This document shows, piece by piece, positions 1 to 4,640 of a stretch of DNA of 5,841 nt. The DNA is taken from contig JAKACS010000236.1 of assembly GCA_021821235.1 (NCBI GenBank), positions 1 to 5,841 on the forward strand, given 5' to 3'. The notes beneath the pieces were generated by a model. That model worked only from the letters and a program-made list of their open reading frames with translations, was not told the origin of the DNA and did not search any database. The stretch comes from Bacillota bacterium (GTDB lineage: Bacteria; Bacillota; Bacilli; Bacillales_B; DSM-18226). The position numbers and the translations under genes were made by a program. Position 1 is the stretch's first letter, and the number at the start of each line of letters is the position of its first letter.

Positions 1-5
1 TCACA

Positions 6-79
<74 letters not shown>

Positions 80-88
80 TATTGTTTA

Positions 89-120
89 AGGCCCTACGCT
101 TGCAGGGCCTGTTTTTGTTT
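89..120 (+). terminator. Intrinsic terminator of the tRNA-Ala transcript
   Basis: A perfect 7-bp stem AGGCCCT/AGGGCCT (89-95 with 104-110) has an 8-nt loop and is followed by GTTTTTGTTT. It sits 10 nt after the tRNA, as expected for a tRNA terminator. Read on the minus strand, the same hairpin follows the DUF1540 gene but has only a poor T-tract (TTAAACAAT), so two-way use is possible but weak. Confidence 0.85.
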
Positions 121-146
121 TGCTCTGTTCTTTGTTTAACAGTTTT

Positions 147-308
147 TTAAAGCCCTGAAGCGGGTTCAAATGTTTTACAATCGGTTTCCTCGCTTTTTGC
201 TGCCGTTTTGCCTTTGTTGCTAGTCACATAAATAGCATCTGCACTGCATTTATTTCCATCAGCCCAATAGCTACAGTTATTCACTTCACATAAAACGTCT
301 TTTGCCAT
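147..308 (-). CDS. DUF1540 domain-containing small cysteine-rich protein
   Basis: This 53-residue protein of unknown function fits the DUF1540 family pattern. Four cysteines, C7, C12, C21 and C44, are arranged C-x4-C-x8-C-x22-C, with the family-like segments LCEVNNCSYW, KCSADAIYV and TDCKTFEP. The cysteine set suggests a small metal-binding or disulfide fold; that is inference. The frame stays open upstream to an ATG at 368, but the start at 308 is chosen because GAGGTG (315-320) lies 6 nt before it and because the extra 20 residues do not look like the family. There is no signal peptide or membrane segment, so the protein is probably cytosolic. It is divergent from the muramidase gene, with about 190 bp between the starts, and transcribes toward the tRNA terminator. 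No function should be assigned from its neighbours. Confidence 0.85.
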   Translation of the reverse strand: MAKDVLCEVNNCSYWADGNKCSADAIYVTSNKGKTAAKSEETDCKTFEPASGL

Positions 309-314
309 TTTGTT

Positions 315-320
315 CACCTC
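315..320 (-). promoter_or_regulatory. Ribosome binding site of the DUF1540 gene
   Basis: GAGGTG on the minus strand, 6 nt upstream of the ATG at 308. It decides this start over the upstream in-frame ATG at 368. Confidence 0.8.
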
Positions 321-431
321 ACACAAAGAAACTAGTGGTACATCTTTAACTTGTCCGATTTCTTTCATTTAAATTCAAAAAAGCAAAGAGACCTAAGCTG
401 TTTCGCTTTCTTTTTTCCAAAGCTTTCAACA

Positions 432-460
432 AAGACATTTGCTGTTTCCTTTCGTATAAT
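432..460 (+). promoter_or_regulatory. Sigma-A-type promoter of the muramidase gene
   Basis: A perfect -10 box TATAAT lies at 455-460. AAGACA, four of six matches to TTGACA, lies at 432-437 with the optimal 17-bp spacer. Transcription would start near 467, leaving a leader of about 30 nt that contains the ribosome binding site at 486-491. Confidence 0.75.
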
Positions 461-485
461 AGATAAGAGTGAAGACGAAAAATTT

Positions 486-491
486 GAGGAG
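486..491 (+). promoter_or_regulatory. Ribosome binding site of the muramidase gene
   Basis: GAGGAG lies 6 nt before the ATG at 498. It rules out the longer in-frame start at 351, which also lies upstream of the promoter. Confidence 0.8.
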
Positions 492-497
492 AAAGGT

Positions 498-1154
498 ATG
501 AAAAAACGAAGACGGAAAAAATCAAATGCACTGTTTAGCCTGCTGCTGCTTGTTTTCGTTTTGATTGTAGTTGTTTTCGTAAAACAAGCTTCCGAATGGG
601 GAATGCCGCAGCTTTCGCTTGACCCTTTTGTAAATTCCAAAAAATACCGTCCACTCATTCAAACAGAGTTGGCCAAATACCACTTAGAAACTTATACAAA
701 CGTGGTGATTGCACTGATGCAACAGGAAAGCCGCGGTAAAGGCGGTGATCCAATGCAGGCTTCGGAATCTCTGGGACTACCGCCCAATTCCATAAAAGAT
801 CCAAAGCAAAGCATTGAAGCGGGTGTAAAACATTTTCAAAGGGCACTTACTTATGGAAAGCGCAAAAGTGTTGATTTTCCAACAATTATTCAAGCGTACA
901 ATATGGGGATTGGCTACATTGATTATGTTGCCCAGAATGGCGGAAAGCACAGTGAAGAATTGGCCAAGCAGTTTTCGCTCAAACAGGTGCAGGCGAAACC
1001 GCAACTTTACCAATGTAAGGGCGATAGGGCAAACTTTCGCTACCCGTACTGCTACGGTGATTTTTCCTATAGTACAAAAGTAACAAAAAACATCCAATCC
1101 TTAACGGATACTATTCCAGTTGCAAAAAATAAATCAGCTGCTAAAGCTTTTTAA
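498..1154 (+). CDS. Membrane-anchored lysozyme-like muramidase (CwlT N-terminal domain family)
   Basis: The 218-residue protein is predicted to cut the glycan strands of peptidoglycan. A basic N-terminus (KKRRRKK, residues 2-8) is followed by one hydrophobic segment at about 11-28, giving an uncleaved anchor or signal peptide with the rest outside the membrane. Residues about 50-200 resemble the lysozyme-like domain of CwlT. QQESRG contains the likely catalytic E77; GGDPMQASESLG follows, with D84 seven residues later, matching the Glu/Asp spacing described for CwlT. DPKQSIEAGVKHF (101-113) and the AYNMG motif (133-137) are also family-like. C173 and C185 in the C-terminal part may form a disulfide. 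The NlpC/P60 endopeptidase domain of full CwlT proteins is absent, so this is a stand-alone muramidase resembling B. subtilis YocA. It has its own promoter. The nitroreductase gene starts 76 bp downstream on the same strand, with no clear terminator between them, so readthrough is likely, although their functions look unrelated. Confidence 0.87.
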   Translation: MKKRRRKKSNALFSLLLLVFVLIVVVFVKQASEWGMPQLSLDPFVNSKKYRPLIQTELAKYHLETYTNVVIALMQQESRGKGGDPMQASESLGLPPNSIKDPKQSIEAGVKHFQRALTYGKRKSVDFPTIIQAYNMGIGYIDYVAQNGGKHSEELAKQFSLKQVQAKPQLYQCKGDRANFRYPYCYGDFSYSTKVTKNIQSLTDTIPVAKNKSAAKAF

Positions 1155-1218
1155 GGTTTCAGATCCATTAGGAGCTTTTGGAAAGTGGAAAAGTAGGGAA
1201 ATACTAAAGGGTAAAGAC

Positions 1219-1225
1219 AAGGAGG
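1219..1225 (+). promoter_or_regulatory. Ribosome binding site of the nitroreductase gene
   Basis: AAGGAGG is a perfect Shine-Dalgarno match, 5 nt before the ATG at 1231 and 8 nt before the alternative ATG at 1234. It excludes the in-frame ATG at 1120, which lies inside the muramidase gene. Confidence 0.88.
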
Positions 1226-1230
1226 AACAA

Positions 1231-1911
1231 ATGATGCGTGATAAAGAACTCGTTAAAAAGGAAATCAGCGAAGCCTTCCAATTTCGGCATGCGACAAAGG
1301 AATTTGCCCCAAACAAAAAAATTACAGATGAAGATTTTCGTTTTATTCTTGAGACAGCTCGTCTTTCCCCGAGTTCGTTTGGCTTTGAACCTTGGCGATT
1401 CATCGTTGTTCAAAATCCTGAACTTCGGGAGAAAATTAAGCATACCTCATGGGGAGCCTTCGGCAAATTGCCAGAGGCCAGTCATTTTGTCATTCTGCTT
1501 GCAAGAACGAAAACCGATACAAAATACAATTCAGACTACTTACAAGATCACTTTAGCCAAGTTAAAAAGCTAACAGGCGATCATTTGAAAAATTACTTAA
1601 AAAGAATTGAAGAATTTCAAAAAGATGATTTCAAACTGCTTGATGGCGATCGGCCACTATTTGACTGGGCATCAAAACAAACATATATCGCCCTTGCCAA
1701 TATGATGACAGCCGCTGCACAAATCGGGATTGATTCCTGCCCGATCGAGGGCTTTAATGTTGAAAAAATGAACCAATTGCTACAGCAGGAAGGATTATTG
1801 GAAAATGGTCATTTCGGCATTTCTGTTATGGCAGCCTTTGGATATCGCGTAAAAGATCCAGCACCCAAAACCCGCAGGCCAGATGAGGATGTAGTGAAGT
1901 GGATAAAATAA
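1231..1911 (+). CDS. yfkO: NAD(P)H-dependent FMN nitroreductase, YfkO/NfsB-like
   Basis: The 226-residue cytosolic flavoprotein belongs to the nitroreductase family, which uses NAD(P)H for two-electron reduction of nitroaromatics, quinones or related electrophiles. The natural substrate cannot be read from the sequence. Visible family features are the N-terminal FMN-phosphate-binding segment RHATKEF (19-25), the SPSSFGFEPWRF segment (46-57) that packs on the flavin, WASKQTYIALANMMTAAAQ forming the central dimer helix, GIDSCPIEGF, and the C-terminal FMN-contacting part GYRVKDPAPKTR (204-215). The length is normal for the family. From memory it closely resembles B. subtilis YfkO; the symbol is given on that basis with moderate certainty (about 0.6). 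The second ATG at 1234 is an equally possible start, one residue shorter. The gene probably shares transcription with the muramidase upstream and ends at a strong terminator 12 nt after the stop. Confidence 0.92.
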   Translation: MMRDKELVKKEISEAFQFRHATKEFAPNKKITDEDFRFILETARLSPSSFGFEPWRFIVVQNPELREKIKHTSWGAFGKLPEASHFVILLARTKTDTKYNSDYLQDHFSQVKKLTGDHLKNYLKRIEEFQKDDFKLLDGDRPLFDWASKQTYIALANMMTAAAQIGIDSCPIEGFNVEKMNQLLQQEGLLENGHFGISVMAAFGYRVKDPAPKTRRPDEDVVKWIK

Positions 1912-1923
1912 AATGATATGTTT

Positions 1924-1955
1924 AAAGGAAGAGATATCACTATCTCTTCCTTTTT
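1924..1955 (+). terminator. Strong intrinsic terminator after the nitroreductase gene
   Basis: A perfect 13-bp stem (1924-1936 with 1941-1953) has the 4-nt loop TCAC and ends in TTTTT. It lies 12 nt past the nitroreductase stop. gntK converges from the right with its stop at 2034-2032. On the minus strand the same hairpin is followed only by TTTAAACATATC, so it may end gntK transcripts less efficiently. No other terminator-like hairpin lies between 1956 and 2031. Confidence 0.93.
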
Positions 1956-2031
1956 ATTCCTCGTCCCTTATTTACTGCTCTATTCCTTTTCATCGCCAAA
2001 CCACGCTCATAAATCCCTCACATAATTCAAG

Positions 2032-3570
2032 TTACACCCACTTCTTTTGAAAGGCAGCAATGCTTTCATATTCATCCTGAAGAATCCTTGAAACTCGAAT
2101 GTAAATCGGGAGTAAATCTTCATAGATCGCGACATTTTCATCAATTGGAACATGATGGTGTGTCGCTCCGACCATTTCCGAAACAACATTCAGCGACTCT
2201 ACTTCACCTAAACTATAGAGGCCGAGAATAGCAGCGCCAAGGCAAGAGCTCTCAAAGCTTTCAGGAATAATGACTTCATGGTTAAAAATATCGGCCATCA
2301 TTTGCCTCCAAAGTGCCGATCTGGCAAACCCTCCCGTAGCATGAATTTTTCTCGGCTCACCCATCAATTCACTTAAAGCTAACAATACTGTATATAAATT
2401 GTAAATGACGCCTTCCAGTACGGCACGGATCAAATGCTCCTTGTGATGATGCATACCTAAACCGAAAAAAGAACCGCGGGCGTTGGAATTCCACAAGGGG
2501 GCACGTTCCCCTGCTAAATACGGATGGAACAGCAAGCCATCAGAACCTGGAGTTACCCGATCGGCAATTTCAGTCAATACCTCATATGGATCCTTGCCAA
2601 GCCGTTTGGCAGCCGCCACCTCAGAATCACCAAGCTGGTCGCGTACCCAGCGAAAAATCATCCCTCCATTATTAACAGCTCCGCCAATAACCCAATGATT
2701 TTCGGTTAAGGCGTAGCAAAAAATACGTCCCTTGGGATCGGTGATCGGATGATCGGTTACAGCACGAATGGCACCGCTTGTTCCGATCGTGACTGCTACC
2801 ACTCCTGGATCAATCGCACTTACACCAAGATTTGATAAGACACCATCTCCAGCCCCGACTACAAATGGAGTCGAAGGCAGTAAATTCATTTCTTTTGCAA
2901 ACGTCTCGTCCATCCCTGTTAGACTGTAAGTGGTTGGAACCGGTTCAGATAGCTGTTCGGGTGTTACCCCTGCCACAGCCAACGCCTCTTCATCCCATGT
3001 TAAGCTGTAAATATTAAACAATCCAGTTGAAGATGCGATCGAATAATCCACCACATATTTTTTAAACAGCTTGTAAAAAATATACTCCTTAATCGAGATA
3101 AATTTGCAGCTTTGCGAAAATAACTCTGAATAATCATGGCGCAGCCACACAAGTTTTGCCAAAGGAGACATTGGGTGAATCGGCGTTCCGGTCCGCAAAT
3201 AAATTTCATGCCCATTCATCTCCATTTTTATTTTTTCTGCCCAGTCGGAACTGCGATTATCTGCCCAGGTGATGCATTCTGTCAACGGCTTTCCTTCTTG
3301 GTCAACAGCAATCACACTGTGCATCGCCGAACTAAATGACACGCAAAGAACATCTTTCGGTTGCACGCTGCTCGCTTGCATTGAATTTTTTACTGTTTGA
3401 ACGACTGCGCGAAAAATTTCTTCCGGATTTTGCTCTGCTGTTTCCGGTGTTGGCGAATACAGCGGGTATTCAATATGGTCGCTCGACACGACTGTGCCAC
3501 CTTTTGCAAAAAGGACCGATTTTGCACTCGTTGTCCCAATATCAACGCCGATTACATATTTTACTGTCAT
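2032..3570 (-). CDS. gntK: Gluconokinase (FGGY family)
   Basis: GntK phosphorylates D-gluconate with ATP to 6-phosphogluconate, which enters the pentose phosphate pathway. The 512-residue length matches the Bacillus enzyme (about 513). The N-terminal FGGY domain opens with the phosphate-binding loop GVDIGTTSAK (8-17). The likely catalytic base is D242 in GAGDGVLSNLG. VTIGTSGAIR is the second phosphate motif, and HATGGFARSALWRQ (about 410-423) followed by SSCLGAAILGL forms the C-terminal nucleotide-binding part. The ATG at 3570 is chosen because AGGAGG sits 7 nt before it and the protein then begins directly with the family's first beta strand; an in-frame ATG at 3636 adds 22 unlikely residues. 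Other FGGY sugar kinases (xylulose, glycerol) are less likely, because gntP lies nearby and the overall sequence is of GntK type. The gene is divergent from the RpiR-type regulator. Confidence 0.95.
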   Translation of the reverse strand: MTVKYVIGVDIGTTSAKSVLFAKGGTVVSSDHIEYPLYSPTPETAEQNPEEIFRAVVQTVKNSMQASSVQPKDVLCVSFSSAMHSVIAVDQEGKPLTECITWADNRSSDWAEKIKMEMNGHEIYLRTGTPIHPMSPLAKLVWLRHDYSELFSQSCKFISIKEYIFYKLFKKYVVDYSIASSTGLFNIYSLTWDEEALAVAGVTPEQLSEPVPTTYSLTGMDETFAKEMNLLPSTPFVVGAGDGVLSNLGVSAIDPGVVAVTIGTSGAIRAVTDHPITDPKGRIFCYALTENHWVIGGAVNNGGMIFRWVRDQLGDSEVAAAKRLGKDPYEVLTEIADRVTPGSDGLLFHPYLAGERAPLWNSNARGSFFGLGMHHHKEHLIRAVLEGVIYNLYTVLLALSELMGEPRKIHATGGFARSALWRQMMADIFNHEVIIPESFESSCLGAAILGLYSLGEVESLNVVSEMVGATHHHVPIDENVAIYEDLLPIYIRVSRILQDEYESIAAFQKKWV

Positions 3571-3577
3571 GCTTCTT

Positions 3578-3583
3578 CCTCCT
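3578..3583 (-). promoter_or_regulatory. Ribosome binding site of gntK
   Basis: AGGAGG on the minus strand, 7 nt upstream of the ATG at 3570. It fixes the gntK start against the longer in-frame ATG at 3636. Confidence 0.9.
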
Positions 3584-3595
3584 AAAAAAAGTCTA

Positions 3596-3610
3596 TGAAA
3601 ATTTTTTTCA
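3596..3610. promoter_or_regulatory. Putative operator 1 (gntK leader)
   Basis: TGAAAATTTTTTTCA has 6-bp inverted arms TGAAAA/TTTTCA around a 3-nt centre. It lies in the gntK leader, downstream of the predicted start of transcription and just before the ribosome binding site. It is one of four similar sites in this region. Binding by the adjacent RpiR-type regulator is inferred, not shown. Confidence 0.55.
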
Positions 3611-3638
3611 AACATTCCCCCGTTTATTTCAAACAAAC

Positions 3639-3653
3639 TGAAAAATTTTTTCG
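3639..3653. promoter_or_regulatory. Putative operator 2 (gntK start region)
   Basis: TGAAAAATTTTTTCG has arms TGAAAA/TTTTCG with a 3-nt centre, 43 bp from operator 1. It lies just downstream of the predicted gntK start of transcription (about 3657), where a bound protein would block RNA polymerase. Confidence 0.55.
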
Positions 3654-3663
3654 ATATACTTTT

Positions 3664-3692
3664 ATTATACGAAATATTTTTCGATAAGGAAA
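3664..3692 (-). promoter_or_regulatory. Sigma-A-type promoter of gntK
   Basis: Minus-strand -10 TATAAT lies at 3669-3664. With a 17-bp spacer the -35 position is TTTCCT at 3692-3687, a poor match to TTGACA. Transcription would start near 3657, giving a leader of about 87 nt. The weak -35 box overlaps a cre-like sequence, and two palindromes flank or enter the promoter, which fits a tightly controlled gene. Confidence 0.65.
3670..3683. promoter_or_regulatory. Putative operator 3 (gntK promoter spacer)
   Basis: CGAAATATTTTTCG has outer arms CGAAA/TTTCG and is one base shorter than the other three sites. It fills the spacer between the -10 and -35 boxes of gntK, so occupancy should block that promoter. 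Its centre is about 30.5 bp from operator 2 and 31.5 bp from operator 4. Confidence 0.5.
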
Positions 3693-3700
3693 CGATTACA
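3687..3700. promoter_or_regulatory. Catabolite-responsive element (cre) candidate
   Basis: AGGAAACGATTACA matches the CcpA consensus TGWAANCGNTNWCA at 12 of 14 positions (misses at 1 and 3), including the central CG and the right half TNWCA. It overlaps the gntK -35 position and lies between operators 3 and 4. In Bacillus the gnt operon is a known CcpA target, so glucose repression through this site is plausible. Confidence 0.6.
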
Positions 3701-3715
3701 TAAAAATTTTTTTCA
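3701..3715. promoter_or_regulatory. Putative operator 4 (regulator promoter)
   Basis: TAAAAATTTTTTTCA fits the same TGAAAA-N3-TTTTCA layout with one arm mismatch. It covers the -35 position (3707-3712) of the promoter driving the RpiR-type gene, consistent with autoregulation. Its AT-run character makes chance occurrence more likely than for operator 1. Confidence 0.45.
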
Positions 3716-3726
3716 TTGACGAATTA

Positions 3727-3735
3727 TGCTATACT
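3727..3735 (+). promoter_or_regulatory. Extended -10 promoter of the RpiR-type regulator gene
   Basis: TGC-TATACT (TG at 3727-3728, -10 box at 3730-3735) is an extended -10 element. The -35 position at 17 bp is only a T-run (3707-3712), which an extended -10 can tolerate. Transcription would start near 3742, about 25 nt before the ATG. Confidence 0.55.
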
Positions 3736-3751
3736 GCAGTTAGGATCTAAT

Positions 3752-3758
3752 AAAGGGG
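3752..3758 (+). promoter_or_regulatory. Ribosome binding site of the RpiR-type regulator gene
   Basis: AAAGGGG lies 8 nt before the ATG at 3767. It is less canonical than its neighbours but favours this start over the upstream in-frame TTG at 3716, which lies upstream of the -10 box. Confidence 0.65.
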
Positions 3759-3766
3759 AAATTGGT

Positions 3767-4603
3767 ATGCCGCAGAATTGTTTAGGAACCATCCGTTCCT
3801 TTTACCCTAAATTCAGTGAGAAAGAGAAAAAAATAGCTGATTATATTTTAGAAAACCCTGAAGTAATTATCCACCGGACAATCAATGAGGTAGCCGACGA
3901 TTTAAGTGTTGCCGATGCCACTGTCTTTCGTTTTTCCAAGCGGATTGGCTTTAAAGGTTTTCAGGCAATGAAAATTGCGCTTGCTTCCGAAACGAGGACC
4001 TCCGCCCGGTCCGCACGGGAGGAAAAAGCGGAAAAGCGGACTAACAAAAGCCTGACGGAAAAAATTTTCAAAGCCAATATCAAGGCATTGCAACAAACAG
4101 TGGAAAATTTGGAGAGTCATTTGATCGAAGAAGCCATTCAAGCTCTTTTGAGTGCTAATCGAATTGAAGTTTACGGAATGGGTGCCTTTGCAGTATCAGC
4201 ACTGATTGCAGCTCAAAAATTAATGCAAGCCGGTTTACCGGCTTCCGCCTCTTTGGATACCCATACGCAATTTTTGGCCGCTTCGATGTTAACAAATAAA
4301 GATGCAGCTATTTTTATTTCACATGCCGGCTCGATCGAGGAAACTTTTTCCCTTTTTAAAATAACAAAGAAAGCAGAGGCAAAGACCATTGTCATCACTT
4401 CCGACCCTCATTCAACAATTGGCTTGAATGCCGATATAACCCTGCCGGCAATTGTAGATGATGCTGATGACCGAACTGCTTTTTTCACTTTTTCCAGTGC
4501 TCAGCAGGGGATTATCGATGCGTTTTGTTTTAATATTCTCTGCCAAAGTGATAAAGAGGAGGAACGATTCCCATCCGTGTCTCCCACACACACATCAATC
4601 TAA
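3767..4603 (+). CDS. RpiR-family transcriptional regulator (HTH + SIS), likely regulator of gluconate use
   Basis: The 278-residue cytosolic DNA-binding protein has the usual RpiR length and order. The N-terminal HTH_6 domain covers about 1-77, with FSEKEKKIADYILENPE (16-32) and the helix-turn-helix in TINEVADDLSVADATVFRFSKRIGFKGFQ (38-66). A charged linker (75-95) follows, then a SIS sugar-phosphate-binding domain at about 122-250 with VYGMGAF (135-141), a DTHTQ motif (164-168) and ISHAGSIEET (184-193). Classical SIS domains more often read SHSG-T at the last position, so A187 and I190 are mild variations. The ligand is probably a sugar acid phosphate such as 6-phosphogluconate; that is inference from its place between gntK and gntP. 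Whether it represses or activates cannot be read, but palindromes over both divergent promoters favour repression and autoregulation. It is not a GntR-family protein, unlike B. subtilis GntR. Confidence 0.9.
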   Translation: MPQNCLGTIRSFYPKFSEKEKKIADYILENPEVIIHRTINEVADDLSVADATVFRFSKRIGFKGFQAMKIALASETRTSARSAREEKAEKRTNKSLTEKIFKANIKALQQTVENLESHLIEEAIQALLSANRIEVYGMGAFAVSALIAAQKLMQAGLPASASLDTHTQFLAASMLTNKDAAIFISHAGSIEETFSLFKITKKAEAKTIVITSDPHSTIGLNADITLPAIVDDADDRTAFFTFSSAQQGIIDAFCFNILCQSDKEEERFPSVSPTHTSI

Positions 4604-4607
4604 ATGT

Positions 4608-4640
4608 AAAGCTCCCTCAAATCATGAGGGAGCTTTTTTT
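4608..4640. terminator. Shared terminator between the convergent regulator and gntP genes
   Basis: A perfect 12-bp stem (AAAGCTCCCTCA 4608-4619 with 4625-4636) has a 5-nt loop and a T-run from 4634 to 4640 on the plus strand. It starts 4 nt after the regulator stop. On the minus strand it directly follows the gntP stop (4641-4639) and is trailed by TTTACATTTA, a weaker but usable tail, so it probably ends both transcripts. The T-run includes two bases of the gntP stop codon. Confidence 0.9.

Noticed and set aside
124..147. A second hairpin with T-run (CTGTT/AACAG then TTTTTT) after the tRNA terminator
   Set aside because: The stem is only 5 bp and AT-rich with an 8-nt loop, so it is too weak to call next to the much better hairpin at 89-110.
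1143..1178. A terminator between the muramidase and nitroreductase genes (AAAGCT/AGCTTT)
   Set aside because: Six AT-rich pairs around a loop of over 20 nt, with no proper T-tract. It would not be a stable terminator.
1178..1207. A separate promoter TTGGAA-N18-TACTAA before the nitroreductase gene
   Set aside because: Only 4/6 and 3/6 matches with an 18-bp spacer. Readthrough from the muramidase promoter is an equally good explanation.
1120..1230. An upstream in-frame extension of the nitroreductase starting at the ATG at 1120
   Set aside because: It would overlap the end of the muramidase gene by 35 nt and add 37 residues unlike the family. A perfect AAGGAGG site directs the start at 1231.
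3336..3641. A 101-codon plus-strand open frame running from gntK into the intergenic region
   Set aside because: It is antisense to the gntK N-terminal region and crosses the gntK promoter side and operators; no family resemblance and no good ribosome binding site.
3596..3715. The four AT-rich repeats as a CRISPR array or an origin
   Set aside because: The units are 14-15 nt palindromes with unequal spacing and no spacer structure, and no cas or replication genes are present. Their placement on two promoters fits operators better.
3716..3721. TTGACG as a -35 box for the regulator
   Set aside because: It is only 8 bp from the TATACT box, and no good -10 lies 16-18 bp downstream of it.
3716..3766. 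A TTG start at 3716 for the RpiR-type regulator
   Set aside because: It lies upstream of the predicted -10 box and would not be in the transcript. The ATG at 3767 has its own binding site and gives the normal family length.
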